Under the pieces are notes generated by a model. That model had not been told where the DNA came from. It searched no databases and saw only the letters and a program-made list of their open reading frames with translations. From positions 1-64,000 of the forward strand of contig DUPG01000001.1 in the NCBI GenBank assembly GCA_012838425.1: 64,000 bases of DNA. Direction: 5' to 3'. Made by a program: the position numbers and the translations under genes. Origin of the DNA: Clostridiales bacterium (GTDB taxonomy: Bacteria; Bacillota; Clostridia; Christensenellales; CAG-138). Below, piece after piece: positions 46,302 to 55,082 of the stretch (the stretch's first letter is position 1; every line of letters begins with the position of its first letter).

Positions 46302-47786
46302 ATGAAAAGAAAATTTTTCAAGCTTATCGGTATTTTTTTGCTCACAATTCTGCTTATCGCTTCACTTGCCGCTCCATTAGGCTGCGTGCAGAAGGCGTCA
46401 AAGGAATATCTTGAATCTAAGCTCACCGATTCGGTTAACTCGACATTTAAGCAGATTGAAGAAGCGAACGCCGAATTGGAACAGTCTTACCCAGAAGGCT
46501 TTTCGACCGATTGCACGATAACTTTTTCAGATGTTTCGTTAGGCGATGAGCAGCTGAACGAGATATTAATCAACCTGCAAATCATATTTGGTCTAAGCAC
46601 TACAAAAGATGAGAGTCTTATCGGAGTTGAAGTAAGCTACAATAATGAGGAGCCTGTTTCAATAGTTGCTCTCAGCAGCTTGGTTGACAAAATGACAGTA
46701 ATATCTTCATCTTTGTTCAGGGACACCTATTCTTTTACTTTTGAAGACCTATCAGAGAACACAGACCTTGACTATACTTCTTTGCCCACCGAGCCGATTA
46801 ACCCCGAGGAAGCAAGAACAGTCGCTAATCATCTCATGGGCATAGTTTTCTTACACATGACAGAGGAGAACCTGACCATTGAGCGCAACGCTGAGGTTAC
46901 GGTTTTCGAAGAAGCTATGAATGCAGACACCTACACTATATATTTCACCGCTGAGGACTACAAAGCCATTCTTAACGATATGCTTGACTACCTATCAACC
47001 GACGAAACCGCGAAAAAAGTAGGCAACGCGCTGTATCCATTTTTCAATGGTTTTTCTTCCAGTAATGACGTAACATGGGATCCGAATTCACCTTATACCG
47101 AAGCAAAGCCTAAGCCTGCTGCTAATTATGAAGAAGCGCTTACGAAGGCAAAGGCCAAGGTTGATGAAACCGCAGAGTATTTGGCAGAGGACGACGCGAC
47201 ATTCAGGTTCGCAATCAGCAAGGGCAAAATCGTGTTGTTCGAATTGGTCGAAACAGATGACGATGATTCAACTAACCTGTTGCGCGTGGAGATAGCTTCT
47301 GATTCTCAAAAAACACAGTGGCGCTTAACCATTGATGGCGAAGAAGAAGGAACACTTGACTTTATAGACAATATGTCCGGCACAAAGCATGAGGGCAGCT
47401 TTACCGTAAACATGAAGCAGGACGAAATTATTAAAGTCGAGTTCTCATACGACGAGGCGCAAAAGTCAAAGCAGGGCTTATGCTTTGGCAATTACAAGCT
47501 TACATTAGATATTGACGGCGACACGCTGACTGCCGATGCTGAAGTAAAGGCCGGCACAAATGGCACAGACATTATTGTAGAGGTTTCAGTTCCTACGAAG
47601 GATATTTCGTTCACCATGAACATAGCAATAAGCGACGCGCCTACCAAGTTCGAGGCACCCACAGGCACACCCAAGGATTTCTCGTCATTGAGCGATAAAG
47701 AACTGAACGACTTGACAACAGAGGTTATGTTCAAGCTTCTGTCAATTTCTTGGATAAGAGATCTGTTTATGCCTTCCGGCGAGTAA
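46302..47786 (+). CDS. Secreted or lipid-anchored protein, unknown
   Basis: A 494-residue exported protein. Signal sequence KRKFFKLIGIFLLTILLIASLAAPLGC ends at a Cys that could be lipidated, although the lipobox is imperfect (PLGC, Pro at -3). The mature part is acidic, mainly beta, with no known domain I can name; it contains repeated Asp/Glu-rich strands and ends IRDLFMPSGE. ATG 46302 is chosen since GGAAAGGA precedes it and the upstream ATG lacks a site. A terminator follows. Confidence 0.65.
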   Translation: MKRKFFKLIGIFLLTILLIASLAAPLGCVQKASKEYLESKLTDSVNSTFKQIEEANAELEQSYPEGFSTDCTITFSDVSLGDEQLNEILINLQIIFGLSTTKDESLIGVEVSYNNEEPVSIVALSSLVDKMTVISSSLFRDTYSFTFEDLSENTDLDYTSLPTEPINPEEARTVANHLMGIVFLHMTEENLTIERNAEVTVFEEAMNADTYTIYFTAEDYKAILNDMLDYLSTDETAKKVGNALYPFFNGFSSSNDVTWDPNSPYTEAKPKPAANYEEALTKAKAKVDETAEYLAEDDATFRFAISKGKIVLFELVETDDDDSTNLLRVEIASDSQKTQWRLTIDGEEEGTLDFIDNMSGTKHEGSFTVNMKQDEIIKVEFSYDEAQKSKQGLCFGNYKLTLDIDGDTLTADAEVKAGTNGTDIIVEVSVPTKDISFTMNIAISDAPTKFEAPTGTPKDFSSLSDKELNDLTTEVMFKLLSISWIRDLFMPSGE

Positions 47787-47803
47787 GGTTAAATCACATT
47801 ATT

Positions 47804-47829
47804 AGGGCTGCATAAGCGGCCCTTTTTAT
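47804..47829 (+). terminator. Terminator after the secreted protein gene
   Basis: AGGGC..GC/GC..GCCCT stem (47804-47823) with ATAA loop, then TTTTTATTT. Confidence 0.8.
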
Positions 47830-47971
47830 TTAGGCTAAGCTCACAAAATGCGTTAGCTTACAGAAAAATTGGCACTCTAATATAATAGAAATGTGTAAAC
47901 GGGTATCTGTTTTTACCCTGTATGCTATTGAGGACAAGTATTTTTTCGCGCCAAGCACCATGCAAATATGT

Positions 47972-47996
47972 AAAAAATCCCCGCATTTGAGCGGGG
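47972..47996 (-). terminator. Terminator of the 48.0-48.5 kb gene
   Basis: CCCCGC/GCGGGG stem (47979-47996) around ATTTGA; on the minus strand it is followed by ATTTTTT. Confidence 0.8.
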
Positions 47997-48037
47997 AGCT
48001 TAGTTTACCAGTATTAAATCAAATAGCGTGTCAATAA

Positions 48038-48496
48038 TCACTGCTTAACGGATACCCGCAAGCTGTTGATAGTGCGCATTGTCAATAAATAAAGGCTTGA
48101 GCAATGCTTGCAGAATGCCATGCAGGCTTCTCTGTCATTGCCGCTGCAATTCATCGAGGAATACTCCGCAAAAGACAACTCACGCGGGGATTTCTTGAAC
48201 TCCTCTACAGGACATTCGCCAGCATTGCTGCAAACACCTTCCACGCCGCCGGCGCCCTCTTTTTGCCTCGCCAATTTTGCCTTAGCGCATTGCATAGCTA
48301 TAACTAAAGCGTCATATGTCTGCTGACCCTGCCATTTTGCAGGCGGTTCAAAGCGAAAACCCCTTGCTTGTAGAAGCTCCGCATCCTCTTGCTCTGCAAC
48401 AAACAGCGATAATACATACTTCAGCCTTTGCTCGGGATCAAGCTCTAAAAACTCTTTACTATAGAATAAATATCTACTTATATCATCTTGATTCAT
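48038..48496 (-). CDS. Small cysteine-rich protein, unknown
   Basis: Not recognised. 152 residues, no signal peptide. The first 90 residues are helical and end in LARQKEGAGG; the C-terminal part has several Cys (CSNAGECPVEE, NCSGNDREACMAFCKHC), perhaps a metal site. It has its own terminator and sits alone between the secreted protein and the dockerin genes. Confidence 0.5.
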   Translation of the reverse strand: MNQDDISRYLFYSKEFLELDPEQRLKYVLSLFVAEQEDAELLQARGFRFEPPAKWQGQQTYDALVIAMQCAKAKLARQKEGAGGVEGVCSNAGECPVEEFKKSPRELSFAEYSSMNCSGNDREACMAFCKHCSSLYLLTMRTINSLRVSVKQ

Positions 48497-48963
48497 TTTT
48501 CACCTATTAAGTCTATATTTAGTATTTGATTCATTTAGCCACCACTAATATTGTACTCCTTGCCAGTTCAACTTTCAACAACGATTAGCAAAATAGTGTA
48601 AATATTTGTTTTCTTCACACTTGCGTAGCATGGAATGTTAATAGTAATTTTTCCGTCTTATTTGTTAAAACAATTGTTAAGTTGTGCGACTGTTTGTACC
48701 TGCTGTTTTCGATTGAAAGCGATTCTCACGCAAATACGCTTATGCGATTTTTTCAGTGCAGCACCCAGCCCTTGTATTTTGCGCCGGCATCACATATTTT
48801 CTTCCTGACTGATTACACCCGATTGGCTTTCCCCAACGCAAAACGACGCATATGCGCCGCTTTGCTGCATTATAAATTGTGTTCTTTGCCAGCACAAACA
48901 AACCTCGCAAAAAGGAAGTGTTTTGTGCAGACTGATATAGGAACAGCTACATTCCGGTTAGTA
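48497..48963. other. Gap without recognised features
   Basis: About 470 AT-rich bases upstream of the small cysteine-rich gene and beyond the end of the dockerin gene. A plus-strand frame of 122 codons (48682-49050) overlaps the dockerin gene and is not protein-like. No repeat or RNA structure is evident. Confidence 0.5.
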
Positions 48964-50223
48964 TTACTTGTTGACCATGTACTTCAATATGGCGGTTACA
49001 TCACCGCTATTGACCTTGCCGTCGCCATTGAAGTCCGCTGCCTTCAGTGACGCATCATCAAGCTGCATTGTACCAACCAAGTAGCGCAATATCGCTGTCG
49101 CGTCGCCTGTATTTACCTTGCCATCGCCCTGTATATCGCCTAATTGACGGTACATAGCGTAGATGTCCCTGTCCTCAGTAACATTCGTATAGTTGCCGTC
49201 CCAGCCTATGAAGGCATAGCCGGCTCTCTGCGGATCTGCGGGCGGTGTCGCGTCCTGACCATGCTCAACTGTTACCTTTGCCAACAGCTTTCCGTCATAA
49301 TCTAAGAACCTGACGGTGTGCGTTTGTGCTGCCTGCGATTCGAATGTGCAGCCGTAAGTCTTAACATTCAGCTCAGTGTAGGTATCTTCCATAATAAGCT
49401 CATTGCAAAGCAGATCGAACGCAACCACATCGAACTGCTTGGCTATTGAGAATGAAACAGTCATTATAGTTCCGCCCTGTATTATGGCTTCTGTGTTTGC
49501 AAAGCCGAATTTGAATTCGCCCGGCGTGCCTGTTGATGAGTTAGGCGGATTCGCCATTACCAAGCCCAGCGAAATTGCGGTGAGCGTGTGCTTTGTGTAG
49601 TCTAAAACTTCGTCGTTGAATAATAACACGAGCACGCCGCTTGCCGCCTGCGAGTTTTCGCTTATTACTATATCGACATTTACAAGCCCGTTTTTGTAGT
49701 ACGCATTTGTGGTAAATGTTACTACGCTACCGGGATTGACTATCTCGTTATAATAAAAAGTGCAGCCGAAGGTTTTGAACGGAATTTGCGTCGTTGTATC
49801 GGTTGCAACTAATTCTAAGCAGCTCAATTCAAAGTCTGTTTTATCAAAAGCCTTCAAGTGTGAAAAGGAAATAGTCATAATAACGCCGCCATCAACTATT
49901 TCCTCTGTGTTAGCGAATGAGAAGCGGAATTCACCGGGAACGCCTGTTGAACTGTCCGGCGCATTTACAACTACAAGTCCTAAGTTTACAGCTGTTTTCG
50001 CGTATTTCGAATATTTGAGCAAGTTCGAGTCGTATTTCAAAACTAACGCGCCGCTTGCGGCTCTTGAATCAGGGCTGATTGTAATATCTACATTTATAAG
50101 CCCATTCTTATAGTACGCATTCGAATTGAATATTACCGTGCTGTAAGACGAAGCAATTGCATTATGCGGCAATAGCATTGCAGCAAACAATACTGCAAGC
50201 GCAAAAGCAAAAAATCTTTTCAT
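48964..50223 (-). CDS. Double cohesin-like protein with C-terminal dockerin
   Basis: Secreted 419-residue protein with a scaffolding-type layout. Signal peptide to about residue 24. Two very similar cohesin-like beta modules follow (about 27-155 and 168-295; each has AYYKNGL at the start, SGALVLKYD/SGVLVLLFN, STGVPGEF/STGTPGEF, FANTEEI/FANTEAI, and ends FGCTF/YGCTF). Then an InlB-type repeat (TVRFLDYDGKLLAKV to DRDIYAMY, about 302-357) and a type I-like dockerin with two calcium loops, GDIQGDGKVNTGD and ADFNGDGKVNSGD. It could bind a cohesin through its dockerin and hold two more dockerin partners. Assignment of the cohesin modules is by pattern, not search. Confidence 0.72.
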   Translation of the reverse strand: MKRFFAFALAVLFAAMLLPHNAIASSYSTVIFNSNAYYKNGLINVDITISPDSRAASGALVLKYDSNLLKYSKYAKTAVNLGLVVVNAPDSSTGVPGEFRFSFANTEEIVDGGVIMTISFSHLKAFDKTDFELSCLELVATDTTTQIPFKTFGCTFYYNEIVNPGSVVTFTTNAYYKNGLVNVDIVISENSQAASGVLVLLFNDEVLDYTKHTLTAISLGLVMANPPNSSTGTPGEFKFGFANTEAIIQGGTIMTVSFSIAKQFDVVAFDLLCNELIMEDTYTELNVKTYGCTFESQAAQTHTVRFLDYDGKLLAKVTVEHGQDATPPADPQRAGYAFIGWDGNYTNVTEDRDIYAMYRQLGDIQGDGKVNTGDATAILRYLVGTMQLDDASLKAADFNGDGKVNSGDVTAILKYMVNK

Positions 50224-50330
50224 CGTTTCTTCCTCCGTATCCTTAAAATAAGCGTAGGAGTTTAACCCAAGCCTTACGCGGCATTGAACTAAACTCCTTA
50301 TCGCACTCTCTAAAATCTAATGGTCTTTAA

Positions 50331-52352
50331 TTAGTTACCGCTTACCATGAACCTCAATATAGAGGTTGCGTCACCTGTGTTAACCTTGCCGTCCTGGTTG
50401 AAGTCAGCTGCTACTAATGCATCACCGCTCAAGGGGTTACCACCAGTCATGTGACGGAGAATTGCAACTGCGTCGCCCGAGTTAACATTACCGTCCTGGT
50501 TAGCGTCACCAATCAATACGCTGGGACCATAACCGTCGGTTGTGAGTGTGAACTCAGCAGCAATGTAGTACCAGTCAGGGCTGCCGCCGCCATAGTGGTA
50601 AACTTCTTCATGCTCAGATACTGTCCAACCAGCTTTGAACCAGCCGTTTGAATCGTGCATGAGTGTGCACTCTCTGTTGCTGCCGTCGAACTTGGGATTC
50701 TTGCCCAATGTTACATCGGTGTTGAGAATGCCTGTTGACCACATAGCTATTGAGTATGAGCCTTGCAAGCCTGTTGCAACACACTTGAATGTCTTGCAGT
50801 ATACATGGATAGGAGCATTATCGAACAATGCGCCGAGAGGACCTTCAATTGTCAAGCTATCACCTGTGAAGTAGATACCTGCATTGTAGCCTTCGTAGTT
50901 GTACATTGTGTAGTTGATAAGGCCATAATCCTTAATTGAGCTGTTGCCCTTTGATTCAATTGTTACAGATGCCCAGCTGTTGGAGATCCAAATTGAACCG
51001 ATCTTAGCATTATCGAGTGTAATGTATGCGCCGTCATAAACATCGCAGAATACATCTTCGTTAGTGCCCTTGATTACATAGTAGTCAGGATATACGAGAA
51101 GCAATTCGCCTACCCTGTACTCTGCATGCCAGAGGTAGCCCCAACGCTCTTCGGGATCAATGTAATCCTCTGTGCCGAGCTGTGACAGGTCGATTGTATG
51201 AGTCTTGCGGTTCAAGGGTGTATAAATGCTTTCGAAATCAACGATTGAGAATTCGATATGACCCTCATCAGCAAGATAGAAGCCTGCCAATATGATGTGG
51301 TATGTGCCCTTGTGTGTGATCAAAATGGGTAACGGACAATCAGCATATTCAACACCATTTGCAACTGCGCCAGCGCCAATGTATGTTTCGCCGATAATGT
51401 CCATATTTTCGTCAGCGAGGTACAGTCTGCCACCCAAGTTGTCTTGGCTGTCTAATACTGCTGCGAACAGGTCGCCCTCTTCAAACTCAACTTTGTAAGC
51501 AACACCATATGTGGGGACGAAGTTGGGTGTTAAGAACTCAACTGTCTCAGCGCCGCCCAATGTGGTTTGTACTCTTTCACCGGGCTTAATCGTCTTAGCT
51601 GCTACGAGGTCCTTATTGTCCTTCTCATATTCAGCGATTGACATCCAGCCACCGAACTGTGTCAAAGAAGTGTCCATTATAGCGATGTAGAAGATATAGA
51701 AGAAATCATCTTCGGGAGCAGTAACCTTAACGCTGATGCTGTTTGTAGCCAGCCATGAACCGCTCATCTTGATACCATCGCCCTGGAACTCTTCCATTGT
51801 GCCAGCGAACATGTAAACGCCCAATGCAACATCCTTATCGAGGTATGTGATTTCACCGGTTGAATCATTGAAGCTCTTTATGATGTCAAAGTTGAAGAAG
51901 AAGCTCTCGCCCTTCTCAAATACTCTGCGGGTGTTTTCAGCATTGGGATCCAATACTGAGAAAAGCATACCGTAGTTTGACTGGCTTGTGAAGAAGTCAT
52001 CAGCTATTGAGAAATCACCGTCAGCAAGAGTTAAATAGTAGCCGCTCAGGAGAGTGTCAACGGGCTCCATGGGCTCAATGCCGAAATAGGGGCTATCTAG
52101 CCAGCCTGCGTTGATTTCAAGGTCAGCTTCCTTCATAACCATCTTTGATTTATTGATGTTTGAAAAATCGTTGCTAACCTTTGTGTTGACTTTGCGGTCG
52201 TTGTTTAGCTCTGTATTGATTTCGCCACGATCAATAACGTTGCTTTCGATAGGCTGTCTCTCGAACGACTTTGCCGGAGATGCTGCGAAAGCTGTTGGCA
52301 CGAATGCAATCAAGAATGAAAGCACGAGTGCGATAGCAATTAGTCTCTTCAT
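50331..52352 (-). CDS. Large secreted dockerin protein
   Basis: A 673-residue exported protein. Signal peptide KRLIAIALVLSFLIAFVPTAFA to about residue 24. The long middle is mostly beta, with a right-handed-helix-like part around residues 430-560 (ITLDNAKIGSIWISNSWASV, IKDYGLINY), similar to surface carbohydrate-binding or adhesin domains; no hydrolase motif is seen. The C-terminal 60 residues are a dockerin, with calcium loops GDANQDGNVNSGD and ADFNQDGKVNTGD. AGGAGG lies nine bases before the chosen ATG. It is the direct partner candidate for cohesin-like modules nearby. Codon use looks typical of a well-expressed gene. Confidence 0.75.
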   Translation of the reverse strand: MKRLIAIALVLSFLIAFVPTAFAASPAKSFERQPIESNVIDRGEINTELNNDRKVNTKVSNDFSNINKSKMVMKEADLEINAGWLDSPYFGIEPMEPVDTLLSGYYLTLADGDFSIADDFFTSQSNYGMLFSVLDPNAENTRRVFEKGESFFFNFDIIKSFNDSTGEITYLDKDVALGVYMFAGTMEEFQGDGIKMSGSWLATNSISVKVTAPEDDFFYIFYIAIMDTSLTQFGGWMSIAEYEKDNKDLVAAKTIKPGERVQTTLGGAETVEFLTPNFVPTYGVAYKVEFEEGDLFAAVLDSQDNLGGRLYLADENMDIIGETYIGAGAVANGVEYADCPLPILITHKGTYHIILAGFYLADEGHIEFSIVDFESIYTPLNRKTHTIDLSQLGTEDYIDPEERWGYLWHAEYRVGELLLVYPDYYVIKGTNEDVFCDVYDGAYITLDNAKIGSIWISNSWASVTIESKGNSSIKDYGLINYTMYNYEGYNAGIYFTGDSLTIEGPLGALFDNAPIHVYCKTFKCVATGLQGSYSIAMWSTGILNTDVTLGKNPKFDGSNRECTLMHDSNGWFKAGWTVSEHEEVYHYGGGSPDWYYIAAEFTLTTDGYGPSVLIGDANQDGNVNSGDAVAILRHMTGGNPLSGDALVAADFNQDGKVNTGDATSILRFMVSGN

Positions 52353-52416
52353 TACTTGTTTCCTCCTAATAATTTTTTGAATGGGTACACTGAGTATTCC
52401 CCATTGAATCAAGTAT

Positions 52417-52445
52417 ATGATACACTATTTATATGCTTTGTGCAA
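52417..52445 (-). promoter_or_regulatory. Promoter of the large dockerin gene
   Basis: On the minus strand TTGCAC (52440-52445) and TATCAT (52417-52422) with a 17-base spacer lie about 65 bases before the start codon. Confidence 0.65.
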
Positions 52446-52839
52446 CACTTAATTTGATTTTTTTCAGATTATTTTCATAACAAATGACGCTCGCAATAGG
52501 TCTTATGACGAAAATTATATATCGTGTAATTTCCTTCGCTTTTACTTGCAATTTATTACATTTTTGTCGCATTTTGCTTGAATTGTCCACGAAGAACATA
52601 ATTTGAGGAAAAGATTCGTATAATATGCGGAGAATGTGGCGTGAGTTATGGGTGCGGAGTGTAGTGGCGCAAGACGCACATGAATACAGCGGCGTTGCCG
52701 AATGAAGCTTTATTAGTGTGCATATATTGCATAAACGCAGAAACACTTGGAATATAGTATGATGTTATGGCATAACTATTTCAAGTTACACAAAGTGAGA
52801 TATTTCATATTCGCAGGGTATTCCATTTGCGCAAAAAAC
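52446..52839. other. Gap with a family-A repeat
   Basis: About 400 bases between the dockerin gene and the terminator of the PIN-LRR gene. Near 52636-52715 it contains GGGTGCGGAGTGTAGTGG, GCACATGAATACAGCGGCGT and GAATGAAGC, words of the TTCATT hairpin family in reverse orientation. No gene is seen. Confidence 0.5.
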
Positions 52840-52866
52840 AACAGCGGAGCGTTACCCTCCGCTGTT
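52840..52866 (-). terminator. Terminator after the PIN-LRR gene
   Basis: A ten-pair stem AACAGCGGAG/CTCCGCTGTT with a seven-base loop; on the minus strand it is followed by GTTTTTTGC. Confidence 0.88.
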
Positions 52867-52883
52867 AATACTGCCATTCTGTA

Positions 52884-54011
52884 TCAATCCTTCAATTTGA
52901 ACTGTATTCCCTTGCTTATTGCGAACCGGTGAGCAAATGAGTCCTTTTCGCAGTGTATTACTGCATTTTTGACCTTCGCAAAGGCTGTATCGTCTATCGC
53001 AGTTACGCTTCGGGGAATTGAAACTCTCTCCAAGCGCGTACAGCCGTCAAACGCGCGGGGCAATATGCGCGTTACGCCGTCTTTAATTGTTACGGCGACT
53101 ATGTCGGGGCGCGCAATGGACTCAACTGCCACGAAATCCTCCGAAACTGTTACGGTGTTGCCCTGCTGCTTATTGGCTTCCGATGCTGTGAACACCTGCC
53201 CGAAGCCGAATCCGCCTTTTTTAACAGCAGCTTTCTGAGCAGGCTTTGCCTTTACTGTCGGCTTAGGCTCATAAAGCTCGCTCAAGGTTTGTACTGTTGC
53301 GATTTCTTCGCTTTGAGCATCGGATTCGCTTTGCGCTATAACCTTCGTTGCGGCTTGATTATTAGCAACAGACGGATTATGCGCTTGGGGAATATGCTGC
53401 GCTTTGTGCTGCGGAACATGCACAGGCGGCTTGTATGCAGTCGCCTTCCTTTGGCGATTGTCCAAGTGCTCTTGCCTTCCGCTCGGCGTGCGAACCTCTA
53501 AAAATCCCCAGTTATTTATCATCTTTACCGATATGGGCTTGCCTCGCACAGCTTCATTATTATTAAATGAAAGGATATTTGCGGTCAGATTCTTATCTTG
53601 CGTTATAAGAAGAATTTTGTGTTCACGGCGTAATGTTATGAACAGGTCTTCAAAAGAATGATCGGCTATGTCGTCTTCCTTTTCGTCGTAGCATAAAAGC
53701 TTGTACTCTATGAGCTTGTTAAGTGCATACAAGCCCATATATGCGCGTGCTTCGATTTTTATATCTTCGGCAAGGCTCGACGCGCGCATCTGCTCTAACT
53801 TCTTGCGCAACTCTAATAATACTGTTCTTAAAACTATTATCTGCTTGTTTTCGCGAATCAAAATAGGAATTACATTCGACAAAAAGTCGGGGAAAAACGG
53901 GTCCATCACCGCACAGGTGTCTATAAATATTAGGTCGTTGTTTTTTATATCCTGCTCAAGTATGCTCAATCGCCTGCTGCGTTCTATTTCGTAATAATTG
54001 TTCTGCGCCAT
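52884..54011 (-). CDS. PIN-domain protein with C-terminal BspA-type repeat
   Basis: A 375-residue cytoplasmic protein with an unusual fusion. Residues 25-170 form a PIN nuclease-like domain with acidic residues in FIDTCAVMD and in DHSFEDLFI, and a LLITQDKNLTANI strand end. A Gln/Ala/Lys/Pro-rich linker (about 180-275) leads to a leucine-rich repeat of the BspA/LRR-5 type (TIKDGVTRILPRAFDGC, LERVSIPRSVTAIDDTAF, then HCEKDSFAHRFAISKG). PIN domains are RNases in toxin-antitoxin systems; no antitoxin partner is seen here. There is no signal peptide, although LRR-5 repeats are usually on surface proteins. Confidence 0.68.
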   Translation of the reverse strand: MAQNNYYEIERSRRLSILEQDIKNNDLIFIDTCAVMDPFFPDFLSNVIPILIRENKQIIVLRTVLLELRKKLEQMRASSLAEDIKIEARAYMGLYALNKLIEYKLLCYDEKEDDIADHSFEDLFITLRREHKILLITQDKNLTANILSFNNNEAVRGKPISVKMINNWGFLEVRTPSGRQEHLDNRQRKATAYKPPVHVPQHKAQHIPQAHNPSVANNQAATKVIAQSESDAQSEEIATVQTLSELYEPKPTVKAKPAQKAAVKKGGFGFGQVFTASEANKQQGNTVTVSEDFVAVESIARPDIVAVTIKDGVTRILPRAFDGCTRLERVSIPRSVTAIDDTAFAKVKNAVIHCEKDSFAHRFAISKGIQFKLKD

Positions 54012-54320
54012 TTGTACCTCTTTTTATTTTATCTACAATAATTATAGAACGCGCGTGAAAATTTTGCAAGGAATGAGATTTGGCATTGATGGGAAAGCTT
54101 TTGAAGCTGCACGGATAAGTTTTCGATGAGTAACACTGAATATTTGACGATAATTTCAGATGAGCATACTCCTTAAATAATGTGCCCTGCTATGCCGGTT
54201 TTCACAGAATAAGCGGCAATTCACTCTTTTCGCACTGATGTTTATAAGCAATCAAAATCAAAATTTGCTTAGACTTTTATTGTTTGGTAAAGTTAATATA
54301 CTAAGAATTGGAGGTGCGCT
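54012..54320. other. Gap between divergent PIN-LRR and nitroreductase genes
   Basis: About 310 bases containing the promoters of the two divergent genes; no gene or strong repeat is visible. GGAGG precedes the nitroreductase ATG. Confidence 0.5.
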
Positions 54321-54878
54321 ATGAACGAAACCATTAAGACAATATTTGAGAGGGCGTCAATAAGGGCGTATTCAAGTGAGCCGTTGACTGAGAGTGAGCT
54401 TGAAACGCTTGCAAAATGCGCATTGGCCGCTCCTACCGCGCGAAACATTCAAACAAGGCGTTTTTACTTTATAACGAACAAGGTGCTTATAAACGAAATC
54501 GAGCGCGAGGTCGTGAACATAATATACGCTTCCGGCGACGAGCTGATGATTCAGCGCACGAAGGAGCGCAACGAAAAGGTCATTTACGATGCGCCATTAT
54601 TGGTCGTTGTGGCTGTTGACAAGAGCAACAAGTACAGCGCGGTCGACGCAGGAATTGCGGTTGCGACGCTGAGCTTAGCCGCGAAATCGATGGGGCTTGA
54701 TTCGGTAATATTAGGAATGCCCGCAATGGCTTTCACGGGGCCTCGCCGCGAATACTTCAAGGAAAGATTGGGAATGCCCAAGGAGCTGGAGTTCGAAACC
54801 TCAATAGCTATTGGTCATAAAGCGATGGAAAAAGCACCGCATGAATTTGATATGGAGCATGTTATATTCGTTAAATAG
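54321..54878 (+). CDS. Nitroreductase-family flavoprotein
   Basis: FMN-binding nitroreductase-like oxidoreductase of 185 residues, likely NAD(P)H-dependent. The FMN phosphate region RASIRAYSSEPLTESELE (about residue 12), the AAPTARNIQTRRFYF segment and VDAGIAVATLSLAAKSMGLDS match the family, and the C-terminal IAIGHKAMEKAPHE is typical. Natural substrate unknown. GGAGG sits seven bases before the ATG. Confidence 0.85.
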   Translation: MNETIKTIFERASIRAYSSEPLTESELETLAKCALAAPTARNIQTRRFYFITNKVLINEIEREVVNIIYASGDELMIQRTKERNEKVIYDAPLLVVVAVDKSNKYSAVDAGIAVATLSLAAKSMGLDSVILGMPAMAFTGPRREYFKERLGMPKELEFETSIAIGHKAMEKAPHEFDMEHVIFVK

Positions 54879-54885
54879 TGTGAGT

Positions 54886-55012
54886 ATGGAATTGGCACGC
54901 GAGCGCGCATGAATACACCTGCAAGTGAATGATGAGTTTTCGGTGCGGAGTGTGGAGTCGGCACGCATATTGACAAAGGAGATATCGCTGAATGAAACTC
55001 CCTACAATATTA
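54886..55012. repeat. Family-A repeat remnants
   Basis: Sequence after the nitroreductase has GCACGCGAGCGCGCATGAATACACC, GTGAATGATGAG and GGTGCGGAGTGTGGAGTCGG, words of the TTCATTC hairpin family in reverse orientation (each quoted piece is part of one repeat). Confidence 0.5.
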
Positions 55013-55027
55013 AAATCCAAAAAGAAG

Positions 55028-55049
55028 CGGCGCACCTTTTGATGCGCCG
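55028..55049 (-). terminator. Terminator of the cohesin-like gene pair
   Basis: CGGCGCA/TGCGCCG stem with an eight-base loop; on the minus strand followed by CTTCTTTTTGG. It ends the 55.1-56.6 kb pair. Confidence 0.75.
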
Positions 55050-55082
55050 TTTTGAATTTTATTTGCCTATTCTACTGCTTGA

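Noticed and set aside
48682-49050. 122-codon plus-strand frame
   Set aside because: It overlaps the dockerin coding region, lacks a ribosome site, and its composition is not protein-like.
52884-54011. Toxin-antitoxin module
   Set aside because: The PIN domain suggested it, but there is no small partner gene adjacent and the protein is much longer than PIN toxins.
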